A stretch of 22,571 bases of DNA from Saccoglossus kowalevskii (Eukaryota > Hemichordata > Enteropneusta > Harrimaniidae): assembly GCF_000003605.2 (NCBI RefSeq), contig NW_003151754.1:514849-537419 (forward strand), read 5' to 3'. Made by a program: the position numbers and the translations under genes. Below, in pieces: positions 1-7,286 of the stretch; the first letter of the stretch is position 1, and every line of letters begins with the position of its first letter. The notes beneath the pieces were generated by a model. That model did not search any database. It was not told the origin of the DNA and saw nothing but the letters and a program-made list of their open reading frames with translations.

Positions 1-136
1 TGCATTAAGAATTATAGAACAAAAGATCAGCAAAGCGGTGCTTTTGTCGGCGATTTTGTCAAAGGGAATATTGATAAAATGTTGCAAAACAGAATCGCGA
101 GTTGGGTGAAAAATTGCGCCGGCGGCATTCTCAGCG
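1..136. other. no gene seen upstream of the zinc-finger-like segment
   Basis: No open frame with recognisable content and no RNA-like fold was seen here. If the reading frame that starts at 137 belongs to a real gene, this stretch would be its 5' leader or promoter. No TATA box or other core promoter element could be identified with confidence. Confidence 0.3.
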
Positions 137-576
137 ATGGCGACACCCGAGAAACACCGTGTCACGGTGCATTCGTGCATCAGTACACCAAAGAAATACA
201 TACATATTGTTGCGGACGACTATTGTAGACTGTGTTCGTGTAGTCTTCGAGTTTGTGGACAGTTAAGTCGTGTGTGAATTTATTCAAGCCAGGAAAAGCA
301 GGAGGGATAACTTATGGAAATCGTCTTTCCAATTTGATCCAGTGCGACGTTGTGAAAGGAGCGACTCTGTCGTCTCATCTATGTCTAGTTTGTAAGAGAA
401 AGATTGATAGCGCAGAAAAATCCGCCAATAATGTAAAACAGTGGCGTGAAATTGTCAGTCATTCTAATATCTCCCAACCTGTGAACGAAAGGGTTAAGCG
501 TGCTGCCTTGAAATCGCCTGCCCGACCACTCCGATCCGATGAACTAACCAAAACTAAAATGGCGCGTGTCACGTGA
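137..576 (+). pseudogene. zinc-finger-like (ZAD-like) N-terminal segment, frame broken once
   Basis: An ATG at 137, in a fair start context (cagcgATGG), opens a 46-codon frame. It ends at a TGA at 275-277 and carries the cysteine pair DDYCRLCSCS. The frame one base over is open from 244 to 576. It continues with VNLFKPGKAGG, then a second cysteine pair (HLCLVCKRK) followed by a charged helix-like stretch (IDSAEKSANNVKQW). CxxC, about 40-50 residues, CxxC and a basic/acidic helix is the layout of ZAD-like treble-clef domains, which sit at the N-terminus of many invertebrate zinc-finger proteins. The two halves fit as one domain only if a one-base frame change near 265-277 is allowed. That could be a mutation in a dead copy, a sequencing error, or a missed tiny intron. 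No downstream exon with DNA-binding fingers was found. The function is unknown; the domain call rests on pattern memory, not a search. Confidence 0.45.
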
Positions 577-849
577 CTTTGTTTACTAAAGATAGCGTGG
601 GCGTTTGATTGACACTCAACTCATTAGTATTCCACCAATCACAGCTACATCTACTTTCTGGATGTGCGCAGTCAAATTGTATAGGAGACAAGCTGGAGTC
701 TCGTGTGGCGATAGCGATAACACCGGGACGAATGGTCTGGGGTAACCCCACCACGAACGTTGAATGGACTGTCATCCGGGTAATTTGAAAACGCCCTCTA
801 TCGAATTTCGTGAGAAAAATAGTAACTCGGAAATTAGGAATTGGTGAAG
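577..849. other. intergenic stretch with a CACGTG box
   Basis: No convincing gene. A CACGTG E-box palindrome occurs at about 569-575, at the end of the preceding open frame. The minus-strand open frame across 569-859 has no recognisable motif and is probably a chance opening. Confidence 0.25.
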
Positions 850-1356
850 ATGGAAACAAAGGTTCGACATTTTATGCAAGCCAGTAAATCTGACCAGGAG
901 GACGAAAATTTGTAGGGTAGCATACTACTTCATGTCATCGGGGGAAGAGGCCCTCGAGGTGTACAACACTTCATGTCATCGTGGGAAGAGGCCCTCGAGG
1001 TGTATACAACACGTTTGACATTCCCGCCACAGATAAAGGTAAGATTGGTGTGTTCCAAGAAGATTCTAACCCTAGAACGGCACACGTTTGAACAACACGG
1101 AGAGTCTATCGACCATTACGTTACAGAGCTGCGTAATCGAAGTAAGTCATGTGAATTTACCCCCTTGACTGATAGCTTGATAAAAGGCAGAATTGAGTGT
1201 GGTATAGAAAATGCAGCATTGCGGGAAAGGTTGTTAAGGAAAACTGACTTAAACCTGACAAGAGCCATTGACATTTGTCGCGCATCTGAGCAGTCAAAAA
1301 GTTATATGCAAGACTTGTCCGTGAACGAGGATAACGCTGTACACACAGTGCAATAA
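850..1356 (+). pseudogene. Ty3/Gypsy-like gag remnant
   Basis: The frame starts at ATG 850, meets a TAG at 913-915 and then reopens in the same frame to a stop at 1354-1356. The body has the look of invertebrate Ty3/Gypsy Gag: EALEVYTT, then a region with LTERHTFEQ-like spacing (LERHTFEQHGESID), YVTELRNRSKSCEF, LTDSLIKGRIECGI, LRERLLRKTDL and AIDICRASEQ. In related elements this is the capsid-like part of the polyprotein that packages retrotransposon RNA. The in-frame stop and a 41-base tandem duplication at 927-1010 that scrambles the start of the EALEVY block show the copy is dead. It is followed in a different frame by the zinc-knuckle and protease segments, so this is one decayed element, not a host gene. 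Confidence 0.75.
927..1010 (+). repeat. 41/43-base tandem duplication inside gag
   Basis: 927-967 and 968-1010 are two adjacent copies that begin acttcatgtcatcg and end ccctcgaggtgta..caac. They differ by one substitution and a two-base insertion. The second copy reads in the gag frame (EEALEVY) and the first does not. This is a local duplication in a decayed gag, or possibly an assembly artefact. Confidence 0.85.
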
Positions 1357-1407
1357 AGGTCTCCTGCAGTAAAGTTTAGTGCTAAACAGAAAGTGACAGA
1401 AGAAAGT

Positions 1408-1575
1408 ACACGAAAGTCAAGAAACTGAAAGGAAATTAAAATGTCGCCGATATGATCGTGTACATGCTACTAGAAAATGTCCGGCTTATGGTAAAACATG
1501 TAGAAAGTGTAAAGGTAGAAACCATTGCGCAAAAGTCTATCGAAGACAGTTTTTTTTGGTGCCAGGCGACAGTTC
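1408..1575 (+). pseudogene. retroelement zinc-knuckle (nucleocapsid) segment
   Basis: In the frame running through 1442, the translation shows two CCHC-like knuckles. The first is degenerate (KCRRYDRVHATRKC). It is followed by PAYGKTCRKCKGRNHCAKVY, which is the CX2CX4HX4C pattern; the expected further Cys of the family (AKVC) is Tyr here. This KCPAYGKTC..C arrangement is common in Gag-Pol of invertebrate Ty3/Gypsy elements, where it binds nucleic acid. The frame differs from the preceding gag segment, so at least one indel separates them. The conserved knuckle damage and surrounding stops indicate a non-functional copy. Confidence 0.7.
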
Positions 1576-1654
1576 CGACCATTGAATGTCACTGTTGTCT
1601 CTCTTGACTTGTTTTTTGTATGTGCAAATTGCAAGTGCTGGTGCTGACACATAA

Positions 1655-1836
1655 TGGATTTATCACAGAAGTCATATTCATGTCTGGGACTACATGACAG
1701 GGCTGTGCGGCCATCTTCCTATCAAATAGGAGTTTAATCGCTATCCTGGTGTCGACTCTTTTGATGTTCAGCCTGGGGTAGGATTTGAACTTGGGTCTAC
1801 CGATCATGAGTTTGATGCGACAACCACTATGCTAAA
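1655..1836 (-). mobile_element. tRNA-derived SINE-like element
   Basis: Read on the minus strand from about 1836 downward, the sequence begins TTAGCATAGTGGTTGTCGC. This contains a good pol III A box (TAGCATAGTGG at 1834-1824), then a CAT anticodon-like triplet, then a B box (AGTTCAAATCC at 1791-1781; consensus GGTTCRANNCC). The A-to-B spacing of about 33 bases is tRNA-like, closest in look to tRNA-Met, but the anticodon stem does not pair well, so it is not a working tRNA. A non-tRNA body of about 100 bases follows. It separates the zinc-knuckle from the protease of the retroelement around it, which fits an insertion into the older element. The 3' boundary and target duplication are unclear. 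Confidence 0.6.
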
Positions 1837-1841
1837 ATAAA

Positions 1842-2276
1842 ATGCAGTTTAAATTGGATGCAGGTGCCCAAGTAAATGTCATCCCAGATAGAGTATACAG
1901 TCCCACGAATAAAAAACCAAAGTTGAAGAAATCAGATATACGCTTGACATCATATGGTGGTCACAAGATTAGAGCATTGGGTGAGACAACATTAACTTGC
2001 AAACACAACAATACAGAGAAAAGACTTGAATTTGTTGTAGCAGATGTAGTGTCAAAATCTACCCTAGGACATAATGCCTGTCAAAGTCTTAATTTAATAC
2101 AAAGAGTGATGACTATAGACAGTAGTAATATTTTGAGTGAATATAGTGATTTATTCAAATGTTGTGTTGAAGGAGAACACCACATTCGGCTTGATGAAAT
2201 GGTAATAGTAGAAAAGGAAGACAAAAGCCTAAGAGTTTGCCTAGATCCACGTGATTTAAACAGCTGTGAAACGTGA
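1842..2276 (+). pseudogene. retropepsin and start of reverse transcriptase, Ty3/Gypsy-like, internally deleted
   Basis: The frame opens with FKLDAGAQVNVIP, the retropepsin active-site region; the usual D-T/S-G is D-A-G here. Then come IRALGETTLTC and STLGHNACQSLNLI, the flap and second half of the protease. Next is SEYSDLFKCCVEGEHHIRLDE, the usual linker before the RT. It jumps straight to MVIVEKEDKSLRVCLDPRDL, the first RT block. Related elements have roughly 50 residues between these two points, so I infer an internal deletion close to 2198. The frame ends at a TGA shortly after, where RT continues in another frame. RNase H, integrase and LTRs were not found. The role in an intact element would be polyprotein cleavage and cDNA synthesis; this copy is inactive. 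Confidence 0.8.
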
Positions 2277-2460
2277 ACATTTCCAATTGCCTGCAGCTAA
2301 CAAAGTGACTAGTAAGTTATCCGGTGCTACAGTTTTCATCAAACTAGATGCCAATTGCATGGTATGCGACTCATGACTTCCTCGAAAAAGTATGTTACTT
2401 GTGCACTAGGGCTGCAATTATATATCACCTGATTTCGTTTCGGTATTAAATATTGAACTG
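2262..2460 (+). pseudogene. reverse transcriptase continuation, frameshifted fragment
   Basis: One frame away from the preceding segment, the translation resumes as AVKREHFQLP, then TSKLSGATVFIKLDAN. This is the second RT block of Ty3/Gypsy elements, including the first catalytic Asp of motif A (KLDA). It breaks off at a TGA near 2373. A scrap reading RFGIKY at about 2430-2450 may be the former LPFGI block. No YxDD motif was found. Confidence 0.65.
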
Positions 2461-2469
2461 AAAAAGGTT

Positions 2470-5129
2470 GTAAATCAAATAAATGACATAGTTGAACCTG
2501 GTGACCTTGTCCTTTGTTGTATAATATTATTTCCTTTATCAAAGTGTTTCAATTTAATATGCATATTTATATTGTTATAATTTATTTTGAATGCAAACAA
2601 GGTTTAGATTTGAAGCGAAAAGCTGTATACCGAATGTCCTTGATTGATGTAAATAACTTACAAAAACATTGATGCCTACTTTGTTTAATTATTTTAAGGG
2701 ACATAATTTCAAGATTTATTTAAAGTAATTCAGATATTTTAGTATAAAAACAAATGCCTTGTTTCAGAAAAAGTGCTGCATTTAGACGTGAATAGATTTG
2801 TAAAACATAACAGACAATCTCAGCTGGCCTTTGCCCAAGTATTTTATACAGGTGTCTGTCAAAAATTAATGATTTACCGAGACAAATATGAACTGCCTTA
2901 TTATATTCATTGTGTGACTACTGTATTTGAAAAGTAAAAAACGCCCTCTAGAAATAACTATCATGATACAAGCTCTGCTTTGTATGCAAATCAACTCAAA
3001 TAGTCAGTTGGTATCCAGCGGAGAGAGAAGTCAACAGTACTGTTGCCTCCTGATAATATACATCTTCAAACACTGCAATCTTTGTTTTGGAAGTGATTTT
3101 TTTAGTTAGTATTTAAGATTGTATTGGTAGGTTTGCAAATGTGTATCAGACTGTGCAACAACTCTCTCCATGAGTTGGCATTGAAACCCGGTCTAGTATT
3201 TCCATGGGATTTGGGAGATACATTACAAGATTTACTCCATCGAACACATACAGCAATGCATATTCCCACTGGGATCAGTGACATTTGAATGAATGAACCA
3301 TTGATCATTCAAGTAGAAACAGTCCAAATGTTTTATCAGATTTTGACTACTACTTTTTCACCCTGGACATCTGTCGTTCCTACTAAGGGAAGATCTTATA
3401 CTGATGAACTAGATGGCCAAGTTTGATAAAGTTTGATAAAGTTTGAAATAGAATTAGTAAGGTTATTGTGCACACATTAACAATTATTAACGACGACAAA
3501 CATTTTCCCCTTAATATACCTTTCCCTTTCATCTTTGATGATACGAGCAAGGTAAAAATTGTAAAGCCACGTGAAAAAGAATGTTTAAAGTAATTTTGTC
3601 TAAATTCGAGGCGCACAGATGTTTTTTGTTAATCCTAAAATTGTCATGTTTGAGCTTTTATGATTATTTTACCTATTTATCGCGATGACCAGCAATATGA
3701 ATATAATTTAGGGTCCAATACCTTGCAGTAACGCATGACTTAATATACTTACTTAAAAATTGATAAACTTTTTTTTCTTGACAATGAACATCAGGAAATG
3801 ACATTTCTTCCGTCCGATTACAGATCAACTGCGCTAAGTTGTGCAGTACCTCTACTAGTACTAGCCCGAAGGGAGTGGGGCTCAGGTGATATCTGGGTGA
3901 ACTGCGAATCGTGGAAATATTGTAATTGAAATCGAATGAGGTTAGCTTGATCGTAATTGGCACCCAAAGGTCACAATGGTTTTGTTTGCGATTTAAATCA
4001 CGGCAACGGATATTTGATATACATGCCTACATATACTGCCTTCTAGATGTATACAATATAACCTGTGTACAAACATGAATAACAGTACACTGGGAAGTGG
4101 GCCACACAACGGTCCCTGAGATTCACCGTACATTTGTATTTTAGTGGCCAGCCATTTATTTTGAAAACAAAACACCTAGTAGAAACATGAAATAGCATTT
4201 CTTTTAATATGAAAACTTATTAGATCAGCGTGTTACAATGATTAAGTTGTCTCTCGAAAAAATTAGCAATAGATACACTTGTGACGTCACTGCATATTTT
4301 TTCTTTAAATTAGTCTTTAAAAACGGCAATTTCCCTCTAGGCAATCTGAAATAAAAAAGAGAAAAAAATGAAATGTTTCTGGCGTAGAATGGTGATTGCT
4401 ATGAACTAAATACGAATACATTTCTAATTGGGCATGCATAAGTTGCTGTAAATACGGTAGCTAGGCTATAACTCGATAAATTATAAACAAACGTAAACGT
4501 TCAACATATTGCATCAACTACACGTACTTTGAAAGCCGATAGCAGCAAAGCGATTCAAAAGCTATTGGTAAAAATAAATGAGTACGACACATAGGATGAA
4601 AACTTTATCTTCTCTTATAATACACACACTCTTGTTTAGTTTACAATAGACACGAAAATTGCATGCATGTGTTAACTTTTCTTATTTTTTTTTATTTTCT
4701 TAACACCCTAAGTTAACATTCCAATGTAATGTACACGACATGAATATTCACACTATCAGGCACGCGACGAATGTATAGCCCTCCCCATTTTGTAAGTAAA
4801 AAAGGCCTAACCAATCATTTGTGGGTCTTTATTAGCTGATCTAAAAATAGCTGCCCATAAAGGCTGTACAATTAATGCTATTTATGACCAACTTAGGGTA
4901 GAGTAGGATTCTACCTTGAAGGGCGGCGGTAGTCGCGCTGAGCGTTTTCGAATTGTACGTAAACAATGTATCTGATCATCCTGTATGCCACTACCAATCC
5001 TATAAGTAATAATAGATGTAAGTAATATGGAAACCTCATAAACAAATTATTCATGATCTCTTTTCTATTGCATGCTAGACAACACATTTTCCACTCCAGT
5101 AATCATGTACGTTTTAACTAATCACTTGG
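2470..5129. other. 2.6 kb with no gene recognised
   Basis: This stretch is AT-rich, with short open frames (up to 96 codons) that carry no recognisable motif. Small items seen are a short direct repeat of gtttgataaa at about 3421-3444 and a perfect CRE palindrome TGACGTCA at 4282-4289. I see no splice-linked coding run, tRNA or structured RNA. Confidence 0.4.
4282..4289. promoter_or_regulatory. CRE palindrome TGACGTCA
   Basis: Perfect eight-base consensus for CREB/ATF-type factors. There is no gene close by, so function is uncertain; one or two such sites by chance are possible in 22 kb. Confidence 0.2.
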
Positions 5130-5925
5130 TTCTTCAATTGTATAAAGCACGTTATAAGACACGCTGTTTAGCTGTATAATAAACATAGGGTACGGTATCT
5201 GTCTCCTATTTATGAAGGAGTTATTTGAAGATTTATTGCAAAATTGTATACTGGTACATTAAAGATTTACGTACTGCTGAAAACTGAATATTTCAGAGCC
5301 ATATGTCAGTATGGGTAAGACCATTGATTCAAAGATCTTGAAAAACAGCTTTATTAGATAAATTACTTATTGTTCTAGATGTTTTGTTTAGATTATCGCA
5401 ATAATGGCTTTTGCTTCTTGTCGTACAACAACTTTAGTTGCAGCTGACATTCCACTTTCTACAGAAAAAATAAATTAAAACACCGAGATATATGTAATAC
5501 GCGACTACTTTCACTCCTTTGGCCATATAAAACAATTGTTCATGCTCTAACGTATGACCGTTTATAAAAACAGAGATTAGTTTTTCCTCTACGTCATTTT
5601 CCCCCTTTTCGCAGCAAACACTGAGTCTGAAATTATAGCAAAGTCATCTGCGAATTAGAAAAGCTCGAGAAGATTTATAGGAGAGTTGAATACCTTGTTG
5701 ACCAAGTTTCTTTCAAGTTCATTGATGAAAAGAAGAAAACGGATATATCATACGGCCTTGAAGTACACCAACTTCATACGCACGACGTAATTCAAGAGCA
5801 CACATTTGACAGAATTTTAAACATGTTACTGCTTATTACCTCATTATTAATATACGCCAAAGTCTGTCTGCCTGACAACCTTGTCGAAGGCCTTGACAAA
5901 GGCAGAGTGAAATTTGCCTCGTTTT
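5130..5925 (-). pseudogene. decayed LINE reverse transcriptase
   Basis: Read on the minus strand, conserved blocks of a non-LTR RT appear in the right order with frame changes between them. These are AFVKAFDKVVR at about 5920-5877 (motif A, KAFD), GVLQG at 5769-5755 followed by PFSSF (the GVxQG..SPxLF block), LLFINELE-like sequence, FADDFAIISDS with FADD at 5654-5643 (catalytic motif C), and ESMVLPILTYGSEI at about 5330-5290 (the post-RT YGSEIWG-like block). Several stops and indels lie between them, for instance a stop just before FADD. In an intact LINE this would be the polymerase domain of ORF2. The 5' endonuclease is absent and the copy is dead. The 3' limit near 5130 is a guess. Confidence 0.75.
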
Positions 5926-5931
5926 ATGTTA

Positions 5932-5960
5932 TATATATATATATTATTATATATATTATT
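5932..5960. repeat. AT microsatellite
   Basis: A run of (TA)n with ATT interruptions directly upstream (on the minus strand) of the LINE remnant. It explains the low-complexity residues (YIYIIIY) in the plus-strand open frame at 5823-6044, which is not a gene. Confidence 0.8.
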
Positions 5961-6492
5961 GATTGTAAGATAAATATGCTATCTGATGTAATATATCCGC
6001 ATCGGAGTCTCGCCTGTGTTTTGTCAATTCTTTCAAGAGTCTAGTGATTTTCTCTAAAACATTAGTTAAATTGATATATAATGTTCTGGTTTTTCGATAC
6101 GCCCTTATATTGGTATATTGGAAGTATAATTGCCTTTCCCGAGTCATTTGAACATTTTCCAGATTGATTGAACAGAAGTAGATAAGGTTTCAGTATACCC
6201 TCCGACACTGCACATTATTTGCTAATATAATAAGACGTATGGTCCTGCTTGGTTTTCAGGTTTAATACACAAAATAGGTAGTCAGACTTTCTCCATTTTA
6301 TATATTCCTGTCGATTTCTCCACGGGAGCTGTGTAGGCATTCACAATTCATTCTAATGCTTTTAATAGTTTTAATTCATCAGATAAAACAATGATATTTG
6401 TTTTTTGATGGAACAATAACATACCAAAATATTTAATTCGTTTATTGCGTATTTAGCTATTCTGAGCGTAATTGTGAAGTAACGAGGCTGGC

Positions 6493-6540
6493 GTTACAAA
6501 AAGCTCATCTACGGACGACAGATGAGACAGATAACGTAAC
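6493..6540. repeat. short hairpin next to the foldback element
   Basis: GTTAC at 6493-6497 pairs with GTAAC at 6536-6540, and CTCATCT at 6504-6510 pairs with AGATGAG at 6520-6526 around a nine-base loop. It lies 26 bases before the target duplication of the foldback element. No function is evident. Confidence 0.4.
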
Positions 6541-6565
6541 TTGCATTATCGCTAACTGTGGGATT

Positions 6566-6928
6566 GGCACCATGTAGACTGTCGACAGTTCTGATTTGTT
6601 AATATACTAAATCGGCAAACGCCAAAGGCGTTAACAAGAAATGCCACAGGCATTTCAGTGAAGGGAGGCATGAGGACTGTTAACGCTTGTAAACGCCCTC
6701 ACGCGACATACGTGGTTTTTCATAGGTACTGAACATGAGCTGTCAATCATTCTCTGTTTAGAACCGGTGGAACAGAACGTAATGTCGCGTGATGTCGTTT
6801 ACAGGCGTTAACAGGTCTCTGGCCTTCGCTGAAATGCCTGCGGCATTTTTGGCAAACGGCTTCGGCGTTTGCTGATTTAGTATACTAACAAATTAAGCCC
6901 AAGGACTGTCGACAGTCTAGGCACCATG
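6566..6928. mobile_element. 345-base foldback MITE with 9-base target site duplication
   Basis: GGCACCATG occurs directly repeated at 6566-6574 and 6920-6928. Between them (6575-6919) is an element whose ends are inverted copies. Both begin TAGACTGTCGACAGT, and the similarity carries on for about 140 bases per arm: TATACTAAAT, CAAACGCC, AAATGCC...GGCATTT, TTAACGC, TGTAAACG, CGCGACAT. A centre of roughly 60 bases is unpaired. Each arm itself contains small palindromes (ACTGTCGACAGT; AAATGCC-N3-GGCATTT). There is no coding capacity, so it would depend on a transposase elsewhere. A 9-base duplication with long terminal inverted repeats resembles Mutator-like foldback MITEs. An hAT origin (8-base duplication) cannot be excluded if one matching base is chance. 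The target copies are identical, which suggests a fairly recent insertion. Confidence 0.85.
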
Positions 6929-7029
6929 GTAAACGCCAAGATACAAACATTGTACTCTATATTTTATATATCCAATGCCATTTTTCAGAATAAAGATTCA
7001 CAGTTAATGTCAACGTACTTCAGTTAGGC

Positions 7030-7035
7030 TTTATT
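7030..7035 (-). terminator. poly(A) signal of the PMT gene
   Basis: AATAAA on the minus strand, in the context GAATAAAGCC, 177 bases beyond the PMT stop codon. No stronger AATAAA lies closer to the stop on this strand, so the 3' UTR is probably about 190-210 bases. The foldback element begins about 110 bases further downstream. Confidence 0.55.
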
Positions 7036-7211
7036 CATTATTACATAACCCAGTATTTCATACAGCATTATAGGTAATTTTGAACCAATTATTCAATAAA
7101 CCACAAGTACGATATCACGTGATACACTTAGTAAATACCACGTGTATAAGTTAATACACACCAACAGTAAAACTATCACCTACCTGCATTTATCAACACC
7201 AAGACACTCGC

Positions 7212-7286
7212 TTAAGCAAGATTCACGTTTCTTGGCTGACGCACTTTTTTGAAAAGAAAGCAGAAGTGGTCATCTTTTCCGAATAA
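7212..7286 (-). CDS. pmt: PMT exon 5, C-terminus and stop
   Basis: The acceptor tttattcaacag precedes 7286. The 24 codons plus TAA read LFGKDDHFCFLFKKVRQPRN and four more residues. CFLFKKV sits where plant PEAMT has CWIWQKV, the last strand of the MT1 domain. No coding continuation into an MT2 domain is possible in this frame because TAA follows. The longer minus-strand openings over 7212-7466 include intron 4. Confidence 0.82.
   Translation of the reverse strand, partial: LFGKDDHFCFLFKKVRQPRNVNLA

Noticed and set aside
253..576. A complete 107-residue protein starting at 253
   Set aside because: The codon at 253 is TTG, unlikely as a start in an animal; the ATG at 137 in the neighbouring frame gives the missing half of the domain.
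1781..1834. A genuine tRNA-Met gene on the minus strand
   Set aside because: A and B boxes are present, but the anticodon stem pairs poorly and no acceptor stem closes, so a tRNA-derived SINE fits better.
5823..6044. Plus-strand hydrophobic opening of 73 codons
   Set aside because: Its hydrophobic stretch is an AT microsatellite and its first part is antisense to the LINE RT motif KAFD.
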